DNA of 64,000 nucleotides from Heterocephalus glaber (Eukaryota > Chordata > Mammalia > Rodentia > Bathyergidae). Positions 12,783 through 22,960 of this stretch are shown in pieces. Under the pieces are notes generated by a model. The model was given only the letters and a program-made list of their open reading frames with translations, was not told the DNA's origin and did no database searches. How positions within the stretch are numbered: the stretch's first letter is position 1; each line of letters starts with the position of its first letter. A program made the translations under genes and the position numbers. Location of the stretch: contig NW_004624801.1 in the NCBI RefSeq assembly GCF_000247695.1, positions 6,225,188 to 6,289,187 of the forward strand, in the 5' to 3' direction.

Positions 12783-12962
12783 TTTTTTGGTTGTGGTGAT
12801 ACTGGGGATTGAACACAGGGCATTTGCACTGAGCTACATCCTCAGCCCTTTCTTTATTTTTTATTTTGAGACAGAGTCTTGATAATTCTCTAAGTTGCCC
12901 AGGCTAAGCTCAGGCTCTCCCATCTTCCTGCTCAACCTCCCCTGTGCTGGAATTACTGGTTT
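12783..12962 (-). mobile_element. ID-B1 composite SINE
   Basis: Reverse composite: GATACTGGGGATTGAACACA, then GAGACAGAGTCTTGA and CTGTGCTGGAATTACTGG. Confidence 0.8.
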
Positions 12963-14051
12963 TCTTGAAAGCACGTGGGGGTTGGAGACAGAGGGATCTT
13001 TGTAAAGCAGATGGGAGGGCAGGGAAAAAGACCTTGAGCCCCAGCTGGCTGTCCACTCCGTCATACACTGGCTGATTTGGCCCGGGGCTCCTGAAGTTTG
13101 GGGAGTGTCCAGAGAAGCTGGCAGGGTGGGTGTCAGCCAAGGGGCTGATGGCTGAGACTGTCGGAAGACAGGTGCCCAGAGTTGGGGTCGGGAGCTGTAG
13201 AGAGCTGTGGATTCCAGGACTAGGCTTAAGGGCCCTCTATAGAGCAATATGGCATGGTGCCACTTCCTGGAATCAGCAAGAACATGCAACCCAGAGGCCC
13301 TTGGGAGAGTCTCTTGTCAGCAGGCCTGTAGGGGCCTTGTTTGTTCCCACCAAGTATAGAGAGAGGTTGTTCTCAATCAAAGGCAAGTTTTTCATACCAC
13401 CCCCCACCCCAGGACATTTGGTAAGGTCTGGAGACATTTTTGGTTGTCACAGCTCAGGAGCTGCTACTGGGATCTAGTGGGTGCAGGCCAGGGATGCTGC
13501 TAACCAGTGTGCAAGACAGGCTCCCACAACAAAGACTGGTCCAGCCCCAGACACCAGGAACAAGCTGGGTCAGCGATGAAGAGCCCCCCACAGCAAGGGA
13601 ACTGCAGTGTCACCACCATCACCCAGGCACTGCGGAAACACATCTGTTTTCCATTTCTCTTCTTCCTGCCTCAACCTCACAGAAGAAAACACAGAGCAGG
13701 GAGTGGCGAATGAGAGACATACTACGTCCCGGCTGCAGTTCTGGGCCTCAGGCCTGGCCTGAGCTGGGAAAGGGTGAGGTATCTGACAGTGTGAGTACAC
13801 CAAGAGAAGGCTGGGAACTTGCAGAATCTGACTGAGGTGCCCTCCTGGGAGCCTGCTGCCAGTGGGAAAGGAAGTTTGACCAAGCACAGTGGGTGGAGTT
13901 ACTGGGGAAAAAAAAACCCTTTTCTTCATGTGCATTTCAGCAAGACACAGAGCCTTCCTGAAACTGGCTACCGTAGTGCATTGCTTAGTACAGTGCCAGG
14001 GACACAACCAGAGCTCTGAAAGTGTCAGCCACTTGCAGTAAGAAGGAAGTG

Positions 14052-14240
14052 GAAGCCAGGCATGGTGGTGTGTTCTTGTAATCCCAGCACTCTGGGAGCC
14101 GTAGGAAGGAGGATCACAAGTTCGAGCCCAGGCTGGGCAACTGAGCAACTTAATGAGACCCTGTCTCAAAAAACAAAATAAAATAAAGGGGTGGGGATGT
14201 AGCTAAGTGCAAAGGCCCTGAATTCTATCCCTATTACCTC
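14052..14240 (+). mobile_element. B1-ID composite SINE
   Basis: GCCAGGCATGGTGGTGTG, GTAATCCCAGCACTCTGGGA, CCCTGTCTCAAAAAAC, then GGGGTGGGGATGTAGCTAAG. Confidence 0.88.
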
Positions 14241-14539
14241 AGTGGAATGGGGTGGATGGGAAACCAGTGGCCTCCTGTAAGGAGAGAAGCCTCAAAAATA
14301 AATACTATCATGCAGGGTAGGAGATTTCAGTTACAGCACCAAGACCAAGGAAGCTGGGGCATTGGGCACCATGGGACTGGGTTCCTAAAAATGTTTTTGA
14401 AGGAGTCTATACTTAAGCTACAGACCAGTTCCCTAAAGCTGTCTCAGTCCTCATCTCCTGAGGTAAAGAATCTCCCAAGATGGCAGCCAGGAGCCCTCCT
14501 TCCCTAGATGTGCTTTCTGCTCCTCACCAGACTCAGGAG

Positions 14540-14800
14540 TCTAATTTCTGTCCCTGGGACTTGGGCTGACTTTAGTGACTTGCTTGGCCAACAGAATGTG
14601 GCATAGGTGATGTTCTGGGACCTCTGAGTCTAAGGCATGAGAAATCTTGTACCTTCTGACTGAATCTCTCGGCAAAATTGCTGGTGGGACATCAGCTGTC
14701 ATGTCACACGGAGAGGCCACTCTCAAACTGACAGTCCCAGCCAGATCCTCAGCTGCCAACCAGCACCCACTATGGCCACGTCAGAGAGTCACCTCAGATG
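14540..14800 (+). mobile_element. MLT-type LTR, 5' part
   Basis: Sequence such as CTTGCTTGGCCAACAGAATG and GACAGTCCCAGCCAGATCCT matches the remembered pattern of MLT1-like MaLR LTRs. Its 3' part resumes at about 15,210 after a younger LTR insertion. Confidence 0.55.
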
Positions 14801-14806
14801 TTCCGC

Positions 14807-15203
14807 TGTGGAGAGCGAAAGGTTGAAATAACCTTGAGAGACCTCTGAGTCTCTTGAGAACATAATGAATCCTGGATATGCAGCTGGCACAGAAGCAAGG
14901 ATGGTTACTTGTAACGAGAGTGGTTAAATAGAAAGAGTTCGAATGTCTGTAATGCAAGGGAACGTCATTCCCGGAGTTGTAAGGATACATTTGACCTTTT
15001 CCCTGGAAAATAATTAGTCGCCCGAATTATGTGCTGAGGAGGGGTTGGGGGTTGTGGAAAAGGTATATAAAGGGCAATAAAGTGAGAACAGGGGTCTCTC
15101 CTCCGCCTCTCTCTCTCCTTTTTCTTTTCCTCAGAGGTTTTGTTTTTCTTTCATCCTCTCCTCCTCTCAGGTACTGTTCGACTAGTGACGGCTGGCACCG
15201 TCA
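14807..15203 (+). mobile_element. Solo endogenous retrovirus LTR with 6-bp target duplication
   Basis: A 397-bp unit beginning TGTGGAGAGCG and ending GGCACCGTCA, flanked on both sides by the identical hexamer TTCCGC (14,801-14,806 and 15,204-15,209). It has a TATATAAA box at 15,064 and an AATAAA at 15,076-15,081, then a pyrimidine-rich stretch. TG...CA ends plus a 6-bp duplication fit a class II (beta-like) retroviral LTR. No internal retroviral genes remain. The MLT-type element is cut precisely at this site. Confidence 0.8.
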
Positions 15204-15209
15204 TTCCGC

Positions 15210-15325
15210 CCCACCGCCATGGCACCCACAGGAGACTCCCAAGTCAGAACTCCCAGCTGAGCCCAGTCAACCCACAGCGTACTGTGAGACAATAAACTGA
15301 GGTAGTTTGTCACTATAGGGACAAG
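15210..15325 (+). mobile_element. MLT-type LTR, 3' part
   Basis: AACTCCCAGCTGAGCCCAGT, then CAACCCACAG, GTGAGACAATAAACTG and TAGTTTGTCACTATAGG, fits the MLT1-like 3' end and continues the fragment that stops at about 14,800. Confidence 0.55.
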
Positions 15326-15571
15326 AGATAAAGTCCTGGGGCCTTAGCCTGTTCTTCATTAAAAGGATGATTTGTGTTTTCTTCTGAGCCAAACAGAGAC
15401 TTAAAAGTGTTTTTTGTTAGAACCCATGACTTTTCACTTGGGTCTACAGATGCCTAGTAACTAAGAGTAGAATAAAACTTGACCTTCATTTTTGTATCCT
15501 TTACTACCTTAAAACTTTGGATAAAGGTATGTTACTCATTTAAGAAACATCAGCAGAACAAAGTATTTTAT

Positions 15572-15760
15572 TTTATTTCCTTCAGTACTAGGAATTGAAC
15601 CCAGGACCTTCATACTGAGCTACATCCCCAGGCCTCTTATGTTTTTATTTTGAGATAGGGTCTGACTAAATCACTATGTTGCCCAGGCTGGCTCAAACTT
15701 GTAATCTCCTGCCTCAGCCTCCCAGAATGGTGGAATCACAGATGTGTGCCAACATGCCCA
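15572..15760 (-). mobile_element. ID-B1 composite SINE
   Basis: Reverse composite from AGTACTAGGAATTGAACCCA to GTGTGCCAACATGCCC. Confidence 0.85.
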
Positions 15761-15783
15761 AATTTATTTATTTATTTATTTAT

Positions 15784-15862
15784 TTATTGGTACCAGAGAT
15801 CGAACTCGGGACCTTGTGCTTGCGAGTCAGGCACCGGAACCACTGAGCTAAATCCCCAGCCC
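15784..15862 (-). mobile_element. ID-type SINE with target duplication
   Basis: Reverse body GGTACCAGAGATCGAACTCG inside the end of a B1; CATGCCCAAATTTA is present on both sides. Confidence 0.93.
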
Positions 15863-16155
15863 GACCATGCCCAAATTTAAAAGATAGTAAGTCCCTACCA
15901 TAGGAACTTTCACAGATACCAGTGGACCTTGCGTTACGAACATTTGTAGAATGTGAACAAATCACAGAAGTAGCTTGCATATTTGCCAGACATTGTCACA
16001 GTTGTGCTGCTGTGTGCTTACTGCACAATGCAGTAGTGCACAGTAGTACAATAGCATCGGGGACTTACTGTATTTTTGTGTGTTGGTTTTTGTTTGTTTT
16101 CTTTTATTTCTGTTTTTCATTTTTATTTTTTTAATTAATTAAGTTGTGTTTTGTT

Positions 16156-16300
16156 TTTTAAGCCAAGGTTTCACTTTGTAGTTCAGGGTGACCTTGAACT
16201 CACTTTGTAGCCAAGGCTGGCCTTGAACTTGAAGGAATCCTCAGGTCTCAGCCTCCCAAGTGCTGGGATTACAGGTGCACACCACCTTTCTCAGCTGTGG
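16156..16300 (-). mobile_element. B1 SINE
   Basis: Reverse B1: CAAGGTTTCACTTTGTAG ... CAAGTGCTGGGATTACAGGT. Confidence 0.88.
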
Positions 16301-16302
16301 GG

Positions 16303-16468
16303 TTTTTTTTGGTACCGGAGATCGAACTTGGGTCCTTGCGCTTGCACAGCAGGCAGCGAAATGGAGAGGAAAAAAAATCCATGGGAAGGCTGGGGATTTA
16401 GCTCAGTGGTTCCGGCGCTTGCCTCTCAAGGGCAAGGTCCTGAGTTCGGTCCCTGGTACCAAAAAACA
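16303..16468. repeat. Head-to-head pair of ID-type SINEs (inverted repeat)
   Basis: A reverse, partial ID body at 16,303-16,360 is followed after about 28 bp by a forward full ID body at 16,388-16,468. The two can pair as an imperfect hairpin. Confidence 0.85.
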
Positions 16469-17211
16469 TGGGGAGTGGCAAGTGCAAAGGCTTGCCCTAT
16501 CGTTTATTATTGCTTTATCACTGTTACATTGTATATTTGTGTCAAAGGTGTGTAAGACTCACTTTGTGGGACTCAGAACGAATCTGACTTACGAACGAAT
16601 GTTCTTTTTCTTAAATTGGGGACTTAACTGTAAAGCTAATTAGCCTTAAAGTTACCTAGCCTACCTCACCCCTCTCCGAGATGGAGGACACCAAGAGTGA
16701 CTAGCGTAATTTTCAGGATTCGGAAGGGCACGTGGTGACCAGCCTGTATAACCTCCAGCTCCAGACCCTCACTCGTGGAGTGGCCTGAGTCTCCTGCCAT
16801 GGCCCTGCTGGGCAGTCACCTGAGTCCCAGGAAAAACAGAGCCTCCTATGAGTGAAACCACCACAGAGGGATGATCACTTCATGGGAATGGAATTGCCCT
16901 GGAAGCCATGTGGATTCCTCTGGAGCTACCAAACTGCCCGAGGTAATGATCAGCCGGGCTCCAGCTCAGCCAGTGCTCTTCCTTCTTTTGTGGGCGAGCC
17001 AGTGTCAGAGTTTGGCTCCTGCAGCTACTTCATCAGGAGTCTTCTTATCTTCTCTTTTCCTTTCCAAATAAAGCTTTTCTCTGTAAATTCGTGTTTTAGT
17101 CTTAATTTCCATTTTCACTAACAGCAAGGACACACACTAGCAGGCAACAAAAGTGTTCCTCAGGCCACTACATTTTAGGGTGGTTTATTACTTAGAAACA
17201 TAACTTGAGAG

Positions 17212-17355
17212 CCAGGTGGGGTGGCACACGCCTGTAATCCCAGCACTTGGGATGCTGAGGCAGGAGGATCACCAGGAGGCCAGCCTGGGCTACATAGTGA
17301 GTTCAAGCCCAGCCTGGACTGCATAGTGAAACCTTGTCTCAAGAAAAAGAAATAA
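17212..17355 (+). mobile_element. B1 SINE
   Basis: GTGGCACACGCCTGTAATCC through ACCTTGTCTCAAGAAAAAG. Confidence 0.9.
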
Positions 17356-17650
17356 AACAAAACCCCCCCAAACAAACATAACTTGAACACTCCTCTAGGG
17401 AGCCAAGTGCTTTCAGAAACATAGTTCCTCTCTTGGATGAAAAAATCTTCTTTTTAGTGGCTATTCAGGAAGGGTTCACACAGCTAGCGGAAAGATACAA
17501 GTTCCAGTGTGCATATCGTACCAGCTCACAAGTCAGGTAACTCCACCTCAGAGCATTCTAGTGCTTTCCTCCCCTTCCACCTGCCCATTTCTTCCTCCTC
17601 TCCATCCCCTTCTTCCTATCTGCTATTCCAAAATGACCACAATGGAATGA

Positions 17651-17832
17651 AGCATGGTGGGGTATATCTGTAATCCCAGTACAGCGGGAGGCTGAGGCAG
17701 GAGAATTGCAAGTTCCAGTCCCATCTGAACAACTTAGTGAGATCCTACCTCAAAAAAATTTTTAAAAGGGGCTAGGGATATAGCTCAGTGCAAAGGCCCT
17801 GGCTTCAATCCCTAGTAATGCAAACAAAACAA
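17651..17832 (+). mobile_element. B1-ID composite SINE
   Basis: GTAATCCCAGTACAGCGGGA, then an A-run and GGGATATAGCTCAGTGCAAA with a CCCTGGCTTCAATCCC box. Confidence 0.88.
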
Positions 17833-19189
17833 ACAAAGGAAAAAAACTACCATGAAAACAGATTCTTAGAAGTCTGGATTCATATGAGAAAACTGTCGAG
17901 GTGCGAGGAACGTGAAAATCTCAGGCTAACACTCCAGCCAGCCTCTAGGTTCTCATAGTGGTGGTAAGTTTATCTTCATTTTACACACAAGGGCAAAGAG
18001 AATCCCTCAATAATTAAATACCAATTAGAATTAAGAAAAAGGTCTTTCTAAAATTGTATTACTGTTCAACGGGGAAATCGGATGTAATTTTGCTTTTTTA
18101 ATTCACAAGAGTGCCTGGTATTGGCACAATCTGGTGGGAGTTGCCTGGCAGAACTGCAGAACCAAGACTGGCCCCCTTTCCTCAGAGCCTGGGTGGCAGC
18201 CAGCTTTGTCACCACTCCCACATTCCAACGCCGAGGTCTGGGAGGAAGTGGGAGAGATTGTTGTAGTAGGTGTCATGTCTGCACAACGCCTGACTCATTT
18301 CCAGACACGGTGGGCGGCGTTGTCGTGGGGACAATGACGCCCTTCAAGATGTTTTCTGTGGGAAATACAGGGGTCTCTGTGAGTCCTTTTGCCCAACCTC
18401 TGGGGAGCCAGGTGTCAGGTCCTCCTGACACTAACCGGGTGGTTCTGTCTATCCATTAGATCACTGATGTTCCCTCAAAGCTCCCGAGACCGAAGGAGTC
18501 CTATTGTGGTCTTAGGGAAATAAAAGGACTCACTGAGTCATCCCAGATGCTAGCCAGCAAAGAACCAGGCCTCAGAACAAATTCTTGTAATCTCCAGCAG
18601 CAGGGTTAGATAGTGGTTGGAAACATATCTGCTGGACCTAGAGCTAGGAACATTTTTATAACAAAAATTGGGGGTAGGAAAGCCTAAACTGTCTCATTTG
18701 AGTTATAGATGAGAGAACAGGATTACACAGAGGAGAGAACAGGCTAGTCCATCAGGGACTTGGAGCGGTGCCTAGAAGGTGGTAACAGATTTAAGATCTG
18801 AACATTCAGGAATGTGCAATGGTATTTTATTGTTTTCGATCTGCCTGTAGCTATTAACTGAGGCCCTCCCACAATTCTCCTTCCCTCTGTTCTCCAGAAT
18901 CAAATTTAGGACACATCAGAATTTTTCTCTCGTCACTAAGAATCTTTGAAAAATGTCACAATCTCTCATGATGGAGCCAGTATAGGTGCTTCTAATGTGC
19001 TGCTGAATTTGGGAGCCACAGCACCAAGTGGCACAGAAGTGACAGGCTACCAGCGGCTCCTCGTGTGCACAGGGGCCCGCCACATCCTCTCCAGGGAGCG
19101 GCTTCCCTTAAGGGGTGGCTCAAGCCCAAACACACCTGAAGTCCTCTAAGCACTGAGGGTGTCCCAGCCACTGGGCAAGGCCTTCATAA
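17833..19189. other. Gene-free stretch, no feature recognised
   Basis: Unique-looking sequence without SINEs, coding similarity or RNA signals. Confidence 0.5.
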
Positions 19190-19282
19190 CCAAAAAGGGT
19201 TTGTTTTGGCAGCACTGGCAACTGAACCCAGCCAGGGTTCATGTTAGGCAAGCTCTGTACTTGAGTCATATCCCTGACACAA
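19190..19282 (-). mobile_element. Old ID-like fragment
   Basis: CAACTGAACCCAGCCAGGG and GTACTTGAGTCATATCCCTG look like a diverged reverse ID body. Confidence 0.5.
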
Positions 19283-19553
19283 GGTTGGGGCTTAAAATTT
19301 TTCCATCTTTAATGGATTTTTGCTTTGCTTAATTTTTAAATCTTTTCCCCCCAAAATATAATAGTACATCATATGAGTGGTTGCCCTTGGGGAATTGGGG
19401 AGGGACAGGAGGGGCCACAATGAGAGGTTTCTAGGCTGTGTTATTTTTCTTTATTAGTAGTAGCACACGTGTATTAGTTCATGCATTCGAAAAGTTTATG
19501 ACCTCTGTACTTTTCTGTATGTAGTTAAACATCAATAAAAACTCCACACATGT

Positions 19554-19640
19554 GGCCTGGGGATTTAGCTCAGTGGTTCCGGTACCTGCCTTGAAAGGGC
19601 AAGGTCCCAAGTTTGATCCCTAGTACCAAAACAAAAAAAC
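19554..19640 (+). mobile_element. ID-type SINE
   Basis: GGGGATTTAGCTCAGTGGTT and a B-box TTTGATCCC; AACTCCAC is repeated on both sides. Confidence 0.92.
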
Positions 19641-19961
19641 TCCACCCACGTTGCATGCCTCTTGAGGGAAACACAGAAAAGAAAATGGAAGAAAATAACA
19701 ATGACAACCAAGGATTAGGACTTAGGGTCTCCTGCAAGTGATACTACTTTTTCAACAAGATAAAGTCCCTCCACATAAGGCCACCAAAGTTCTGACTGTG
19801 ACCTGTCAACAGTTGTCAGGATAGAGGAGGTGCCGCTGAGCAGCTGCAGAAAGTAGGAGTACTGATCTCCAAGTGACACAATGCCAAAGAGACAAAAGCA
19901 TGATCCTGAATGGGACACTGCCTGTTCCTTCAAGCCCCTCACTAAAAATCAAAACAAAACC

Positions 19962-20300
19962 AAACCACACATGGGTCCCACAGCTGTAATCCCAGCACTC
20001 TTGGATGCTGAGGCAGGAGGATCTCAAGTTTGAGCCCACCATGGGCAACTCAACAATTTACCAAGACCTCATCTCCACATTTAAAAAAAAAAGCCGGGTG
20101 TGGTGGTACATACCTGTAATCCCAGCACTCGGGAGGCTGAGGCAGGAGGATCACTATGAGTTTGAAGCCAGCCTAGGCTACAAAGCAAGTGCAAGTTCAG
20201 CCTGAACTACAAAGGGAGACCCTGTCAAAAAAAAAAAAAAAGTGTTAGGGATGTAGCTTAGTGCAAAGGCCCTGGGTTCAATCTCTAGTACTGAAAGAAA
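19962..20300 (+). mobile_element. Two B1-type SINEs in tandem, second with ID tail
   Basis: First body 19,962-20,090 and second 20,092-20,300. The second ends in an A-run and a GGATGTAGCTTAGTGC ID-like tail. Confidence 0.88.
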
Positions 20301-21190
20301 AATTATAGCAAAATTCATATAATATAAAATTAACCATCATAAGGTAACAATTTAGTGGGATTAAGCACATTAAGCATGATGTTGTGAAACCACCACAGCT
20401 ATTTAGGTTCTAAGACATTTTCATCACTCCAAAATAAAACCCCATAGCCATTAAGCAGTTATTCCCCATGTGCTTCCCTCAGACCCTGGCAGCCATCGAT
20501 CTGCTTTCTGTCTCTAGAGATGTGCCTGTTCTGGACACGCTATTTCATACAAATGGACTCATACGCTATGTGGCCTTTGGCATGAGCAATCCTCCTCTTA
20601 GTGTAATGTTTTTGAGGCTCATCCACATTGTAGTACTGCATCCAGACTCCATTCCTTTTTAGGACTGCTATGATTTGGACATGTTTCCCCCAAAGGTCCC
20701 TGGTGCTATTGGGAAGTAGTGGAGCATTTAAGAGGCGGGCCTTGTGGGAGGTCTTCAATGACTGTGTGTGTCCTCTGAGAGTACTGTGGGACCCCAGGCC
20801 CTTTCTCTTGCTGCCTATTTCACTCCTTGACCATGAGGTAAGCCATTTTGCTTTACTACACACTTCTCTCATGCTCCAACCATCCAACCAGCCATGGACT
20901 GAGTCCTCTAAATCTGTGAGCCAAAATAAATCTTTCCTTTTCATAAGTTGATTACCTCAGGTATTAGTTATAGGAACAGAAAACCAACTAACCCAATGGC
21001 CAAATAGCATTCCCTTGAATGAATATGTCACGTTGTAGTTACTCACTCCTCCACCGAGGAACATGTGGGCTGTTTCCAACTTTGGGTGATTGTAAATACT
21101 TCTGCTATGAACATTTGTGCCCGAGTTTTTAGTGGACATGTGTTTTCATTTCTCTTGGGTACATACCTAGAAGTGCAGTAGCTAGGCAAT
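20290..21190 (-). mobile_element. Old LINE-1 3' region, split by an LTR
   Basis: Diverged sequence resembling the 3' end of an old L1M-type element in reverse orientation (for example TTTAGTGGGATTAAGCACAT, and GAACATTTGTGCCCGAGTTT near the far end). It is broken by an LTR at about 20,666-20,995. Assignment is from remembered consensus features. Confidence 0.6.
20666..20995 (+). mobile_element. Solo MaLR (MLT1/MST-type) LTR
   Basis: Starts TGCTATGATTTGGACATGTT and ends near AAACCAACTAACCCA. The order of landmarks (TATGATTTGG start, GTGAGCCAAAATAAATC poly(A) segment, GTATTAG...AACAGA near the end) fits MaLR-class LTRs. It interrupts an old L1. I could not read a clean target duplication. Confidence 0.65.
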
Positions 21191-21204
21191 TATATATTTA
21201 AATC

Positions 21205-21460
21205 TTTTTTTGAGAGACAGGGTTTCACTATGTTGCCCAGGCTGGCCTTGAACTTCTGGGCACAAGTAACTTTTGTGCCAACCATGGTGGTACACACCTT
21301 TAATCCTAGCACCTGGGAAGCTGAGGCAGAAGGATTGCCACAAGTTTGAAAAACCAAACCAAACCAAACCAAAAAAAAGTAAGTGATCTTTATGCCTCAG
21401 CCTCCTGTGACTAATGGCTGAGACTATAGGCATGTACCATTGCATCTGACCTCTATGTTG
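21205..21460. mobile_element. Reverse B1 split by a forward B1 fragment
   Basis: The reverse B1 starts at 21,205, stops at about 21,270, and resumes at about 21,380 (GCCTCAGCCTCCTGTGAC). The gap holds a forward B1 fragment with a (CCAAA)n tail. AAGTAA is present at both junctions. Confidence 0.75.
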
Positions 21461-21463
21461 TTT

Positions 21464-21738
21464 GGGGTTTTTTTTTTTTTTGGTACCAGGGCTTGAACTC
21501 AGGACCTTGTGCTTGCAAGGCAGGTGTAGCGCCACTGAGCTAAATCTCCGGCCCACTATGTTTAATTTTTAAAGGAACTTTAAGTCTTTCATCTTATTTT
21601 TTTTAATCTTTACTTTTTTTTGAAATAGGGTCTCAACTATGTACTACAGGCTGGCCTCAAACATGAAGTGATCCTCCTGCCTCAGCCTCCTGAGTACTAG
21701 GATTACAGGCATGTGCCACCAGGCTCAGCTGAAGGTTT
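21464..21738 (-). mobile_element. ID-type SINE and neighbouring B1
   Basis: Reverse ID 21,464-21,556 (GGTACCAGGGCTTGAACTC) with short CTATGTT flanks, and reverse B1 at 21,600-21,738. Confidence 0.88.
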
Positions 21739-22096
21739 CCAAGGGCTGATTGGTAAACCCGGGTTAGTTTTCCACCTTTGTCTTCATGGTGGACCTGCTG
21801 GCTTTTGTTGAACACTGACAGCACACAGGTCCTGCTGTAGAACTGGAAGGAAGCTTCTGGTCTAGGGGCTGCAGGACACTAAGTGCCCCTGAGACCTCAG
21901 AGACCAGCTTGCCCTTGCAGCTTCTGCCCAGCTTTTATGGCTCTGGTCCCCCTGAAGGCTGTGGACAGAGAGGACGGAACCACACGTGAGGACCTCAAGT
22001 GCCCTCTCCCACAGGAATGACATTGCCTGCCAACAGCTACAAAGAGGCAACGCCCATCCCACACTGATCATCTTTGCAGCTATTGAGTGTTTTCCC

Positions 22097-22184
22097 TTCT
22101 TTTTTCTTTTGGTACCAGGGATCAAACTCAGGTCCTTGTGCTTGTGTGACAGGCGGTGGAACCACTGAGCTAAATCCCTGGCCC
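22097..22184 (-). mobile_element. ID-type SINE with target duplication
   Basis: Reverse body GGTACCAGGGATCAAACTCA; TGTTTTCCCTTCTT occurs on both sides. Confidence 0.94.
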
Positions 22185-22588
22185 TGTTTTCCCTTCTTAA
22201 GAGCTCAAAGTTCTCAATCAGAGAAGCAAGTAGTTATGGATACTGTCACAGTAAAACCGGAACTCAGCCTAAACTGGTCTGTGCTTGTTTGCAAATGCGA
22301 TTCTGATGCTATGGACTTTTCTAGGTCACGCAGAGTCAGGAAGCCTGATGTGTCTTTTTAACTCTACATGAGGACCATGTGCCCCCGTGGCGGGGCTCCA
22401 GTCTGTGGGGGAGAGAAGGTGCCCTTTCTGGGTGCACTGCAGGAGCACTTGGAGTCCAGATGCAGCGCCTTCCCCTGGGGGCGCTCTTGCCTCTGCCAGA
22501 GGGACGCAGATGGAGAGGTCAGCCTGCAAGCAGTACTCCAGGCCTCCCGTGTGCAGAACCTTGCTGACTACACTTTTAGGGAGGAGAC

Positions 22589-22665
22589 AGAGAGGGAGGG
22601 AAGGTGGGAGGGGGAGGAAGGAAGGAAGAGAGAGAGAGGGAGAGAGAGAGAGGGAGAGAGAGAGA
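22589..22665. repeat. (GA)n-rich simple repeat
   Basis: Purine-only tract of GAGA and GGAGG units. Confidence 0.9.
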
Positions 22666-22859
22666 TCATTCTGCAGCTCTCCCTGCTCTAGAACACTCTC
22701 CAGGTTCCTTCGGTTTTGTTTTAAATACATATTATAGTTATTTTTTTCATGAATTGATTTTTTGTCATGAATTAGTTTGCAAGCCTTAAAATACCAAATA
22801 TGAAAAACCCAAATCTCCAGCAACCATAGGTATTCACTTGGTTACCCACACAGCTTTGA

Positions 22860-22861
<2 letters not shown>

Positions 22862-22892
<31 letters not shown>

Positions 22893-22960
22893 TACTGGGA
22901 ATAGGACCAGGGTCTCATCCATGTGCTCTACCACTGAGCCGCATCCCCAGTGCCTTGAGT
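22862..22960. repeat. (TG)n microsatellite adjoining an ID fragment
   Basis: (TG)15 at 22,862-22,891, followed directly by a reverse ID body (GATACTGGGAATAGGACCAG ... CCACTGAGCCGCATCCCCAG). Confidence 0.85.

Noticed and set aside
16790..17130. LTR because of CCAAATAAAGCTTTTCTCTG
   Set aside because: An AATAAAGC-like tail is suggestive, but I found no TG...CA ends or target duplication, so I did not call it.
22589..22665. Coding segment with Arg/Glu repeats
   Set aside because: It is a GA-rich simple repeat; the peptide repeats in several frames.
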